Assembly (NCBI GenBank): GCA_015179045.1
Contig: WHUZ01000031.1
Location: 496,001-560,000, forward strand
DNA from: Kalaharituber pfeilii
Lineage: Eukaryota > Ascomycota > Pezizomycetes > Pezizales > Pezizaceae
DNA: 64,000 nucleotides
Direction of reading: 5' to 3'
Shown: piece by piece, positions 36,348 through 47,548 of the stretch
Layout of the letters: every line of letters starts with the position of its first letter
Position numbering within the stretch: position 1 is the stretch's first letter
Made by a program: the position numbers and the translations under genes
Notes under the pieces: model-generated
The model's input: the letters and a program-made list of their open reading frames with translations, nothing else
Database searches by the model: none
What the model was told of the DNA's origin: nothing

Positions 36348-37004
36348 GGCACAATAAATATGTGTGCGCAAGCGAGGTTCGCTTGTTTTCTCTTGTCTGG
36401 GATATTCAAGTTGAGGGGAACAATCATGATGGAGGGCCTACTGTATGTGTGGAGCTGCTGCACGTGTATTAAGGTGCCCTGGTCACTACCTCATATGTAG
36501 AGTACCAGGGGTCTATGTTGTAAATTTATGTATTCTATCTGCAATGGGACATCAGGTGATGTGGTATTTGCGGACCTGGCGGGCATGGATAGATTTGATA
36601 TGCATATATGAGCATACAAGTGCGGGTTTATACATAAGGTTGGAGAGTGTGGTGTGAATATATATGTACTTGTATATATGTGACTGAATGCATATATATT
36701 TCCTGCTGGGCAGAAATGAGGTGGGGTGTTATCCCTGCGGGGGAAGGGGCTGATAAAACTACAGGTATTACGGTTCTTTGATCGATCAAGGTGAGGGGGA
36801 GATTGAAAAATTTAAAAAATGTGCTAAGAGCTGGTTATACGGATATCAAATACTCTGTATATAAAAGAAGTGTCTTGAACGGAGGGGGGTTATTTGTTCT
36901 TATCGTTGTGTGGTGGGGTGGTACATACCTCGTATGTCGGGCCTTGGGTATGTTCCGTCGCAGGGTTGGGCCCCTGCAAGCGCTCGCCTTAAAATTTGCG
37001 AATA
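36348..37004. other. Intergenic sequence, nothing recognised
   Basis: Short frames only; AT-rich. Confidence 0.45.
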
Positions 37005-37624
37005 CAGGCAACCCTGGCTATACGAAGGCCACCTGTTTTCTTCGCTATAGCAAGTTTTCACTATAGCGAGGGGTCACATGCTGGCTCCAAGTAGGCAGGG
37101 GGTGAAAAAAAGGTCAAATAGCGGAAATTTTCAGTGTATGATATTCAGGATCTCAAATTCAGTTCCTTACCAGATTGCCAGCATCACGCCTCCTCAATGC
37201 CGCTTTGGACGTCCAGCTCTAGAGAAATGGAAGATATGTTACGCTCACCAGGAAGCGGGACAGCGCCCAGGAGAAATGATTTTGGAATAGTTCTGCAGAA
37301 TATTTCCTGATCCCGATGGCAAGCCAATAACATTATCTTCAATGTCTATGATATTGAAGCCGTCAAATACACTAAAAGTTTTTTCTCTCTTTTTAGTATT
37401 GAGATATCTTGAACTAAATCACCACTCTGCTAAGCTTATTACATAAGGCAGTACTGAGGCCATGCCCCCGGTATTTCACCATAGCAAGTAGAATTTACCT
37501 GTTGCTGAATTAATTAGTCATGAACAGTCCTGTACTTTCAGCGCTTCTTTTCACTATAGCCAGGGCGCTTTAGCTGCGTGCACAAATGATCTCGCCCATT
37601 CCTTCACTATAGCCGGGGTCACCT
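37005..37624. mobile_element. Pogo-like TIR element, 620 bp, TA target duplication
   Basis: The left end CAGGCAACCCTGGCTATACG and reversed right end AGGTGACCCCGGCTATAGTG followed by AAGG are imperfect inverted repeats. TA flanks both sides (37003-37004 and 37625-37626). The motif TTCACTATAGC recurs inside at about 37053, 37551 and 37603. No transposase frame was seen. Confidence 0.6.
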
Positions 37625-37919
37625 TAATAATTCATACGCCTGCATGTACACCGCCCTGAAGCAGGCGTCCCAATAGCTGCGCTACTGTGGCGGCAAATAA
37701 GTTTATGCTTAATTTGACGGCTAGCGCTGGGGTAGCTGTCGGGTCCGTTGCGAATCTTGGCTGTTTGGGTGTGGTCATTTATTTTTATTTATTTATTTAT
37801 TTATATTCAGGATAATATTGGTTTTAAGTCCCTTAATGCACTCAAGCGTTGTTCACTTTCGGCATCAAGATTTACCGTTCGTGAGCCAAGTTGTGGAATA
37901 GAGTAGCATCTAACAAGCA

Positions 37920-37991
37920 AGCAACATGGCGCAGCGGAAGCGCGCCGGGCTCATAACCCGGAGGTCCCTCGATCGAAACGAGGTGTTGCTA
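37920..37991 (+). tRNA. Initiator tRNA-Met (CAU)
   Basis: A 72 nt cloverleaf without intron. The acceptor stem AGCAACA pairs exactly with TGTTGCT and the discriminator is A. The D-stem is GCGC/GCGC. The anticodon arm CCGGG-CTCATAA-CCCGG gives anticodon CAT at 37952-37954. The T-stem is CCTCG/CGAGG. Three features mark it as the initiator: an A1-T72 end pair, G-C pairs next to the anticodon loop, and the T-loop ATCGAAA instead of TTCNANN. A internal promoter box TGGCGCAGCGG is present. No other tRNA was found in the window. Confidence 0.95.
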
Positions 37992-38031
37992 AACGCAACC
38001 AAGGTTCGAGCCTTGACAGGCTCTAGAATTC

Positions 38032-38039
38032 TTTTTTTT
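38032..38039 (+). terminator. First oligo-T run after the tRNA (Pol III terminator)
   Basis: Eight T residues 40 nt beyond the tRNA end; there is no T4 run closer. The trailer contains a T-arm-like hairpin at about 38000-38015. Confidence 0.6.
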
Positions 38040-39145
38040 AATTTTATTTATTATTACTATTTTATTTGGTGTGTGTGTGCTTATGCTGACAACCGGGGCC
38101 GGCGATTGCTGAGGGTAATGGAGGATGGAGAAGATAGAGGCTTTGTCTCTTGAGGTCGCGAGAAATGCACCCCAGCTGAACCCCCGTTGACAAAGCATAG
38201 CAACGTAGTACTTAAAATTTGAAGCCTTTGATGTTGATTTAGGTATGTAATTGTTTTGGCTACTTTTGTCGATACGATATTTTGGGTGATTTTATTCAAG
38301 TAGTGCGGAAAGCGCTCACAAGGGGTGCAAACGCCTGGGGACGAGGCTAGCGCTCGGCTGCATATCTCGCGAGCCCCCTAGGGACAGCGCCGGAGGGATC
38401 AGTCTGTATGCCATGTGGTGCGGGCAGTAGCTCGGCTTTGCACATGGACACTGACAGACTTCATGATTGTGAAGGCCGCATATTACATGTTGAGACTCCC
38501 TATGAACGCTTGAATTGGGCTTCATGGACAGAATTTATTAAGGCAGAACAATCTTCTCGTTCCCCAGGCTGGGACTGTGTACTGCTTAGGTTGTATTGTT
38601 GCGGCAAGATACAGAGCATGAATGGGCAATTTCAGCGAGTGTCATGTCATCAATGTTTGCAGAATATAGACTTTTGGGCATGGACTTAGTGCGAATAGGA
38701 GAACAGGAACGGTTCGTGTACGGCACAGAAACTGTTGAAGAAAGGGAGCTCGGCCTCCTGGATTATGATGTTCCCGTCTTCAGGAGTTGGATGGGCTGAC
38801 TGGGGGAGCATTGCGTTGAGATATAAGAGGGCGAGATTTTGGATGTGGAGCTTACATAATGCACTTGAGCTGGAGGCTGGGCACGCATTCATCCACGTGA
38901 CGTTCTTGTGCCCCAGAAGTCAACCAGCGCACCACAACCACCAGGCCTTCCTCTCGTCTTTCTCTCTAGGGCTGAAACACCCATCACTCACAGCACTGCT
39001 GCCCCGTCAAAAGCCCCTCGCTCCAATCCAACACAATCCAACACTTGACAACTGACTTCAAGCTGTCGGCCGCCATTGGCTTTTGCCTATTCGTCGACGA
39101 AATATTCTTATCTCCATTCTTGCCTCAGTTGACGGTCCGCCTGGA
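38040..39145. other. Intergenic region and 5' region of the 39.1 kb gene
   Basis: No supported gene. A frame at 38408-38689 (93 aa) has no motifs. A CCA/CAACC-rich stretch (38930-39045) could be the leader of the next gene. Confidence 0.4.
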
Positions 39146-40157
39146 ATGGAAGTGGACCAAGCCAACGACAGCGCAGCACCGGCCACTGCGGGCGCGGAGG
39201 CTGCACCGGCCCTGCTTGCAGATCTTGCTGACCTGTTCAAATCATTTTCTGAAGGCCTAGAGTTCCCGTTAAGATTGGTTTCAATGATATCCTGGAGGGG
39301 GCTCTTGGGGATGGTAGCTGTCATGAGTGCTGGGCCACTGTGAGTGCCGCTGCAGTGTTTCTAACGTTTAGCTGGAAGGGAAGAGCGAAAATGGCAGGGC
39401 TAACGGGCGTGAGAGACGTAGTTTATTCATTGTGCCGTATGTGCACGTTCATCAAAGACGGCAGGGATTTGCTCCAATGGGGAGAATTGGTGGTTTGACA
39501 GTCGGATATGGAAGCAACAACGGTACCTTAATTGACATTGGCAACAGCTCTGCCAACTCTAACGCCACCACTGCGAACGGGTTTACGGGATATTTATCCT
39601 CTGACGAGGTTGATTTGTTCGTTCACTGCATATGGTTCCCTGCGGCCATCATCATAGCTATCCTCATCTATCTCTATGCCTACAATAGTGCCCTAATGGC
39701 TTGCCATCTCTCATGCAAGCGTTCTGAGTATTTTTTGCAAAGGGATAGAGAAGTTACCGAGTGGTGTCGTATAAAGAGGGAGTTGAAACTGGAAAGCACG
39801 AGGCAAGAAGAGGTATTCAAATTGGCACATAAGGAGCTAGCGATGGGTTGGATTGAAAGGGAGATGATTAGGAAGGAGGAGAGAGAGGAGAGGGAAGTAA
39901 TTAGGAAGGAGCTGAAGGAGGAGAGAGCGGCGATAAGGAAGGAAAATAGAGAGACGGAGGAGAGGAGGAGGGCAGCGGTGATATCTCCGCTTAGTGGTAA
40001 TGGGGCGACTGGTAATGGGGCGACTGGTAATGGGGCGACTGGTAATGGGGCGACTGGTAATGGGGCGACTGGTACGACGTCGAGGGTGGTGTCGGGAGCG
40101 TCAGGGACGTCAGGGAGTGCTGGGAGGCGGTTGGTCCACAGGAGAAACGAACCTTGA
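39146..40157 (+). CDS. Hypothetical two-helix membrane protein with charged coiled coil and GNGAT repeats
   Basis: Not a family I recognise. The ATG at 39146 gives MEVDQANDSAAPATAGAEAA. Exon 1 (39146-39339) joins exon 2 (39422-40157) across an 82 nt intron with a strong GTGAGT donor, GCTAAC branch site and GTAG end, giving 309 aa. The first hydrophobic segment (SMISWRGLLGMVAVMSAGPL continuing LFIVPYVHVH, about residues 46-75) spans the splice. A loop with possible N-glycosylation sites follows (NNGT, NSS, NAT). A strong helix comes next (CIWFPAAIIIAILIYLYAY, about 137-155), then a highly charged Glu/Arg/Lys coiled coil (EREEREVIRKELKEERAAIR). The end has five exact GNGAT repeats and a Ser/Gly/Arg tail. 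A second unassigned gene with a similar plan follows 620 bp downstream. Confidence 0.6.
39996..40070 (+). repeat. 15 bp coding minisatellite, five copies (GNGAT)
   Basis: Five identical GGTAATGGGGCGACT units, in frame in the 39.1 kb gene. Identity at the DNA level implies recent expansion. Confidence 0.9.
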
Positions 40158-40776
40158 CAACGCCTCCACCGTTCATAGGCATTCATGGCCTAGGTCCTAT
40201 CTGATATCGGAAGACATAGCTTAAGTGGGATTTATGGGCTCATTAAGTGCCAAAAGTTTTCAGTGGATTAGTCTACAGCTTGCTGGTAAGGATATGGCGG
40301 TTTGGCGAGTTCGATTAGTGAGCTTGAGAGACTTTACTCTGGAAAATGTGAATGGTCTAGGATTGGAGTTTGTTCCATAGTGCTGCTTATTGTATTAGTA
40401 GGGTTGCAAAAATTCAATGGGAATATGTGGATCTGGCGGTGAGATGATCGCTCACAATAACACGATATAGGAGGGTTTGGAGAAGTCTTTTGACATCGTA
40501 GAGATATTCCACTCGGACGATTCTAGTTCATCGGCATAGCACGTCCTTGGTGCGCCTAACGGGGATCTGTCTGTCAGGGCCAGCGATTGCTGGCGCAGAA
40601 CCTGTTGTCTCCTCCCAGCCCAGCAGCTCGCTAGAAAGGGAGCTGCCAAAATGAGAAGTAGTCCAAGTGTTGCCAGGCAGCCTGCTCACCCAGCCGGACT
40701 GCTGAGAACTGGCCCACATGTTTCTGCTCTCTTTTCCCGTTTTTTTCCCCCGCCTCAGCAGCTTTTGTGCCCCAAC
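40158..40776. other. Intergenic gap between the two unassigned genes
   Basis: No supported gene or repeat. A Pro/pyrimidine-rich stretch precedes the ATG at 40777. Confidence 0.4.
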
Positions 40777-43315
40777 ATGGCCCGTCTCCAGAACGTCTTT
40801 ATAGTACATCCTGCTATCTATATCTGGCTCTCACATCTACTGGCGTTTACTACGCACATACACTGCGACTTTTGGGTGCTCTATAGTTATTTTTTTTTGG
40901 ACTGGGAGACTGCGAGCTTGGCTGGTGTTTTCTGGGTGTTGGTGGAGGCAATACTTATCTACGGGAACTGATGGTCAAGGGGGCATCACAAGAGGGTGCG
41001 AGCAGTGAGGGTAACGTGAATAGAGGCTCTGGACGAGGACAAGACTGTCTCAAAGCGCAGGAACGAGAAGTACAAGGACTACAAGGACCTCAAGAGCTGC
41101 AGGAAGCAGTGGAAACAGACATACCGCATGGGCTACAAAAGCTTGGAGAAACAGCGGTGATTGCAGCTCGATGTCCCCAGCGGCCTCCTGAGCTGCCAGT
41201 TCTACATCCTGCAACGCCTCCGATTGGACATGGGCTGCTGGATAAGATAATGGAAAGAGTGTCATCCCAGGCCCAGGAGCCGGAGCAGCTCCCCAGCGTG
41301 AAGTCCGAGTGGGGAAAAGCACCGGGACCGACAGGACAGACACTGGAGCAACATTCAGGACGAGGTCAACAACAAGCATCATGTGTCCGGCTTTCAGCTA
41401 CGTCAGGATCGCAGAATAGCTATCCTCTGCTGGTGTACCAAAACCCATCACCGTTACGAATACCGTCACGACAGCAAATAGTGAAGTTTGGACCTTTAGC
41501 TGTAGTGCCCGGCCAAGATCAAAGTCTCGAGTCACAAACGATAGCAGCCCAGGTGTCACCTGGGGCTTCGGCACCCTTGCCACTCTCATCATCAGCTGTT
41601 GAATTTCTTCCGATTGTGGAGGCGAAGGTAAGGAGGAAGGGGGATTTCAATGAAGAGACCGAGAGCTTGGAAGGAGGAAGGATGCCGAAGGTGCGAGGTG
41701 GGGAGTTGATTGTACCCGATCAGAGTACGATGTCTTTGGGGACTGATAGAAGGCCACAAGTATTGAAGAGAAATCTGGCGCTTAAATTACGAGGTGGATC
41801 AGGGAGCCTGAGCAGCAAAAGGATGCGTGATGGCACTGTTCAGGGTGACTATAGTGTCCCTCGACCCTCAAATGTTGCCCCACCGAATGCGTGCAGCCTA
41901 TCTGGCCCTAGCAGACAACACTCTGGTGGAATAAGCCATGGTATCACCAGGACAGAGACGGAAACACCGCCAGGGGGTTTGAACCCAAACCCTGGGCAAC
42001 AGGAGTCATCCTTACCACGGATACCACCGCATCCGCAGCCCCCTTGTTTGCATCCGGGGATTGGCCCAATGATAAGCGGGCCAGCGAATCTGCTGCCGGC
42101 GCCAGCGACAGCTCCTGCAAGTGCTGGAGGGACGGCAGGGCAGTTGTTGGTATGGCGTGATGGCCGTTGGGTTAATGGAACGACAGGGATATCTGCTCTC
42201 AGTGCCGTACAATTGGGCACGTGGCAAGCTACTTCGAGGCTGGAAATAGTGGTAGCGGAACAGATAAACCAGATACGGCGCCTTCCACCTGTTATTGTTC
42301 GCCGGAATGTATGGGATCAGGATAAGATGCTGGTTCAGCATCAAGGGGCGCAAGGGCATGGCCAGGGCCAAAGGCAGGCTGGACCAACCTTTGGGGTTGC
42401 AACACCGGGGCAGCATCAGCATGAACAGCAATCGAATTCTCAGCAGGCTCCAGCTCCGGCCAGGTTGCAAGTACAGCGGCTTCCAGACCTGCCAGAAGTA
42501 CGGTGGTTCACTCACCACATCTTCCCTGGAAATGAGTACGCATACTGGGAGGCGTACTTGGCGCGGGCGGAGCTTTATAGTGACGTGCGGAGGCAGCAAG
42601 AGTCGCTGAGAGAGCAGCAGATGTGGCAGCAGCAGATGTGGCAGCAGTGGATGTGGCAGCACCAGATGAGGCAGCAGCAGATGGGGCAGCAACAGGGCAA
42701 CAGGCACCATGGGCACAACAGGCGCAACAAGTACAACAGGTACAACAGGTACAAGAAGCACAACAACAACTTCGAGCACAACAGGGACAGCAGGTACAAC
42801 AGCCACAACAGGCGCAACAAGCGCAAGAGGTATCACAGGCGCAATTGGGACAAGCGCAGTGGCTGGAGCAGCTCCAAGCACAGCAGCTGTTACCAGGGCA
42901 GCAAGAAATCATGACACAACAGGTCCAGTACCAGCAGTTGCATCTACAGCAGGAACAAGGACAACATCTTGGACAACGGCAAATTGGGATGGGACTGTCA
43001 GGGGTGGGAGACGGACAATATTTGCAGCATGTTGTGGTCGGGCAGCAGTTGGCGCCAGGGGTGAATATATGGGCACCCGGCCTTCAGGTGCCCCGGGCTC
43101 TGGGCGTGGTGAGTGGAGAGGTGCCGGTTGGGGGGCAGCCGGGGCTGTCTTGGGACGATTGGGACAGGAGAGTGAGTGAGTGGGTAGAAGAGGTTGGTGG
43201 CTGGAGAGAAGTAGAGGAGTTGGCGAGGATAGTTCGGTTGCAAGAGGAGGAGGAGGGAAGGCAGGAGTGGGAGGAAAGGCAGAGGAAATGGATGAAGTAC
43301 GAGGAGGAGAAATAA
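40777..43315 (+). CDS. Hypothetical Gln-rich protein locus, possibly with N-terminal membrane segments
   Basis: Not a recognised family. From the ATG at 40777, MARLQNVFIVHPAIYIWLSH and later GVFWVLVEAILIYGN give hydrophobic segments and stop at 40971. A different frame then encodes a natural-looking charged stretch (EALDEDKTVSKRRNEKYKDY to KSLEKQR, about 41020-41153). A third frame, open from an ATG at 40971 to 42914, carries most of the protein: Pro/Gln/Gly-rich, with LLVWRDGRWVNGTTG and WFTHHIFPGNEYAYWEAYLA, then Met/Trp/Gln repeats. Near 42690 the Gln-rich sense moves to the -1 frame and runs to TAA at 43313-43315, ending with an acidic helix (SWDDWDRRVSEWVEEVGGW). Introns joining the 5' parts are likely but not resolved; 40971-43315 is the best-supported part. 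Confidence 0.5.
42600..42900 (+). repeat. CAG/CAA-rich coding repeat tract
   Basis: Degenerate CAGCAGATGTGG units at 42617-42690, then ACAACAGGY-type units to about 42900. All three plus-strand frames are open here, so frame alone cannot decide coding. Confidence 0.8.
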
Positions 43316-45209
43316 AGAGAGGGAGTGAGGCGGCTGGGTTCGGTAACGCTTGGTGTTACTTTGTAGCTAGAGTGGGAATGAGAGTACCCAGAAATGGATT
43401 CTAACGTTGAAGGAGGTGATCTAGAGATGCTTGAGTACGACCACTACAGGTCAATTAGGGATAGTTAATGTACTATTCTCAAATCAAAATATAATATCTA
43501 GCTATACTACGTACCATGAAAGTTACCGGAGGCAGTCTAGCGGTCAGTAAGTCACTGACGGGGGTGGGGGGATATATAAAACCAAACATGCTTCTACTGT
43601 ACCAGTCAGATGGAAGTGCTTCATTCCGCTTTTATGCTTCGTATATTTCTTTTATTACCAATGCATCTGCACTGAGGCCACTCGAGTTGCACCACCAGCG
43701 CATAACACATGGCGGCAGCCATTAGGAATATTCTTGATAATTACACTAGTGTAGATTATGTCTGTATAAAGTCTATTAAATACCTTCATATAGATCTGGC
43801 TGAATTTCTTTTTGTTAATGTTGCAACAACTTAATAATTAACGTTTCAATTTTTGCTAGAACTGCAATATTGGAAGACAGCTCGTAAAAAGGCGTATGAG
43901 GTACGTTAAAGTTTTGTGTAGTTTTTCAAGTCCTTGACTGGGCGGGGCGTTTTTTTTTTTTACGTTGAATCTGACTTATGGATGGAGAAGGTACTTGGGA
44001 GTGAGTGGTCGAGATGGAAGGGGGGGGGGGGGTGATCCCACACCTGGCCAAGTGCCAGTACTAGAGGGTTGGTATGATACTAACGCTATATGTAACTGCT
44101 ACGCAAGTTCATCTTGCTGTTTCACATCACAACGTGCCACCAGGAAACCAAATATCCAATAAAAGATCTATCGGTTTGCTAATCGTCACGCGAGAACAGA
44201 TACGAATTTCCAGATCTAGCCTATGGGTTTGCAAAGTCCACGAGGAAGTGGATAAATCTGTGCTTAATCTTCCGGTGGAGGCAGCCGCAGTTGCATTAAA
44301 ATCACTTGAGATGTTTGATCTTGGAGGCCCTTTGAAATAGTCGATAATGAATTTTGCAATGTTAGGTAAAGCAATTCGGGTAATTACTGTATTAATCATG
44401 GTTGGTGGGTGTACCGTACCCAGCAAATAACAGAACTTCGCTTCTCAACTCCAGAATTATTTTACTTCCCGCGGATGCTAGTATGTCTTTTCAAGACTCT
44501 TTTCAATCATCAGAGATCTCTGTCCTCTAGACCGTGAACAGTTACTCCAAAAAAGTTGGTCTCAGAACTGCAGCAAAATCTAAGCATGCTTCTTGGTCAA
44601 AGTATGATGAGTAATGCTATTTCTGAAGGTAACGGAATCACTTTACTCGCCGCATTGCAAATTTGCCTAGTACGACATATGTATTTTGGGTTATGATGAT
44701 AATATCGCGCGATCAAAGCACTTGAAGTTGGGGTTTCCGTGATGATTCTTTTCACCAATGTCTTGCAGCCATCCATGTATCTGTCTGGTTACTGTTGGCT
44801 TCCCTGACTATTTCTGGTACTGCAGTTAGTAAACCGCCTGTGCAACACGCTTAAGCTTCCCAGCCCCGCAAAGCCTTGCATTTGGTGACACCACAACCTC
44901 TCAACCTTATCAACTCGTCTTATCGCACTGCCACACTATGCTGAACTAGTTACTCTATTGGAGGGAAGCGAGACGAAGCGAGACAACTGACACGATTACA
45001 AGCTGGTGGGCTCATCTTTATGAGAGGTTGGCTAGCATACCGACCTTCCTTAGAGGTTCACAGCAGATTAAATACCGTCCAGGAATTCCTTCATATCAGT
45101 TTAGCCTTTGCGCCGGAGCTTCATGAATTAATTTTCTGCCGGATTAACCCACATCGCCTTTACCAAAAATCCACTTGACCACCCTATAGGTCCAACAAGT
45201 CCGAAAGTG
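43316..45209. other. Intergenic sequence upstream of the ankyrin gene
   Basis: T-run (about 43951-43961) and G-run (about 44021-44032). No gene supported. Short frames at 44074-44340 lack motifs. Confidence 0.45.
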
Positions 45210-47548
45210 ATGTCCGATCCATTGTCTATAGTCGCTTCAGTTGCTGGTCTCGTTTCCATCTCAGCAAAGATTCTAAGCATGCTGAAGGACCTTCATGATT
45301 GTGGGATGCGAGCAAAGCAGGCACCAGAATCCATCAACCGCCTAATTGGAGAATTGCAAGATATGAGTGCCATCTTCTGCCAGGTTCAGCAGTTTATTCT
45401 TGGGACAACTAAGGTTCCAAACCAAAGTGGATTAAAGATGTTGTCTATTCAACACCTTGTTACAACTTTGAGTGGATGTGTTTTGATCACTTCCAACCTG
45501 GACAAGTATGTGAGCGAGGTTGTAGGGATTAGTGATCCCTGCTGCGTGCAACCTTTAGCGAACAAAGCAAGCCTTTTATTCGAGAGGATCAAATGGGCAC
45601 TTTGGAAAGAGGTAGAAGTTGCAGTTTTTATTGAGGACCTGCAACGGCACAAGTTGAGTTTGAACCTGATGTTGGGAATTATTCAATGGTAACTTGAAAC
45701 ACCTACTCTATTAACCTTTTTTACGGGGGTGCAGAAAAACTGATCTCTCTGCACAGCAATACTGCGGCAGAAGCTTCTGAGAATCTTCAGAAATTGCACG
45801 AAGCAGTACATGAAGTATTAGAATCCAACCATGCGATATCAATCCAATTGCGAGAAATTCTCAGCTGTCATGGTCCTCCAACCAGCGATGAAATGGAGCC
45901 TGCGACAGTCGATAATCAATCTGAGATTATAAGCATGCTATCTGCAAAGGATGGTTTCAAGATACCAGTACCCAAATTCAAGAATGCCCAGGTTCTCGAT
46001 AGTGACGTTGCATCCATTAGAACAACAGCATCATGTCGTAGCACATTATCTTTGCGATCTATGCGATCATGGCGGTTGGTGCTACCGTCGTTTACGGACG
46101 AGTTGAAGAACTCAAGGCCTTACAGACGAATTCAGAATTGGTGGATGATTGGTGATTCTTACTCCATGTTCACCAGAAGTAGCTCGACAAGAGGTTGTAG
46201 GTGGTCGATGTTTTCAAAAATGAGCTTGGGTGATCTCTCAATTTCAGAGATCTCGGTAATTGAGCTACCTATTTACCTATCTGATCTCTGGGACTCACAG
46301 CCCCACCAAGTCGAAACTCTGCTTCATTCAGCTACGGGTCACCACAGGTCACGCCGACCATTAATACTAAGGAAGTTCTTTTCGGGGCCCATGCAACGTG
46401 CCGCTCGCGATGGGGACGAGGATGCCGTTCGAACTCTACTCGCTTTAGGAACAAATGTAGAGAAGGGGGATTCAGATGGCTGGACATCACTGAATTACGC
46501 AGCCGGAAATGGGCACAGTAAGGTGGTGGAGCTGCTGCTTGCAGATGGCAGGGCCGGTGTCAATAGGGCTAACAAAAATGGTTATACACCACTGAATACT
46601 GCAGCTGGCAAAGGGCATGACAAGGTGGTGCAGCTGCTGCTGGCAGACAGCAGGGTTGACGTCAATATGGCTGAGAATAATGGCTGGACACCACTGAATT
46701 ACGCAGCCGGCAATGGGCACAACAAGGTGGTGGAGCTGCTGCTGGCGGACAGCAGGGTTGATGTCAATATAGCTGAGAATAATGGCTATACGCCATTGAA
46801 TACTGCAGCAGGCGAAGGGCACGAGAAGGTGGTGGAGCTGCTGCTTGCAGACAACAGGGTAGACATCAATACGGCTTCCAAGACTGGCTGTACACCACTG
46901 ATTGCCGCAGCTGATCAGGGGCACGACAAGGTGGTGCAGCTGCTGCTGGGAGACAGCAGGGTTGACGTCAATATGGCTGAGAATAATGGCTGGACACCAC
47001 TGAATTACGCAGCCGGCAATGGACACAACAAGGTGGTGGTGCTGCTGCTGGCGGACAGCAGGGTTGATGTCAATATCGCTGAGAATAATGGCTATACGCC
47101 ATTGAATACTGCAGCAGGCGAAGGGCACGAGAAGGTGGTGGAGCTGCTGCTTGCAGACAACAGGGTAGACGTCAATACGGCTGCCAAGACTGGCTGTACA
47201 CCACTGACTGCTGCAGCTGATCAGGGGCACGACAAGGTGGTGGAGCTGCTGCTGGCAGACGGCAGGGTTGGCGTGAATATCGCTAACGACTATGGTTTGA
47301 CACCACTGGATATCGCAGCTAGCCGAGGGCACGACAAGGTGGTGGAGCTGCTGCTTGCAGACAATAGGATAGACATCAATACCGCTGGCAGAAATGGCTG
47401 TACACAACGTGGTGAAGCTGCTGCTGGAAGACCGCAGGGTAGACAACGATATGGCCGCCAAATAAATAGCTGGACGCCACTGACTACCGCGGGCAAGGAG
47501 GACAGACCAAGCCCACTGGCAGAACTGTTGAGGTGGGTGGAGAGATGA
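45210..47548 (+). CDS. Ankyrin-repeat protein with fungal STAND-type N-terminal domain
   Basis: The N-terminus MSDPLSIVASVAGLVSISAK is typical of the helical domain found at the front of many fungal NLR-like (STAND) proteins, a class linked to non-self recognition; function here is inferred. Exon 1 (45210-45688) and exon 2 (45757-47548) join across a 68 nt intron (GTAACT...CACAG, branch CTATTAAC), giving 756 aa. A linker (about 160-370) has no NACHT or NB-ARC motifs such as a P-loop. From about residue 372 (PMQRAARDGDEDAVRTLLAL) about ten ankyrin units of 33-34 residues follow, of type NNGWTPLNYAAGNGHNKVVE. A three-unit block is tandemly duplicated. The last units are damaged: NGCTQRGEAAAGRPQ replaces an ankyrin helix and the repeat sense returns at NSWTPLTTAG. 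The ATG at 45210 follows an in-frame GTG. Confidence 0.82.
46681..47292 (+). repeat. 306 bp tandem duplication of three ankyrin units
   Basis: The block beginning TGGCTGGACACCACTGAATT at 46681 recurs at 46987, exactly 306 bp (three 34-residue units) later, with only scattered differences. Single 102 bp units are also similar to each other. Confidence 0.9.

Noticed and set aside
42012..42912. Minus-strand Leu/Val/Cys-rich frames opposite the Gln-rich gene
   Set aside because: Produced by reading CAG/CAA repeats in antisense.
46487..47461. 324-residue minus-strand frame opposite the ankyrin repeats
   Set aside because: Antisense shadow of periodic ankyrin DNA; it shows the same 34-residue period.
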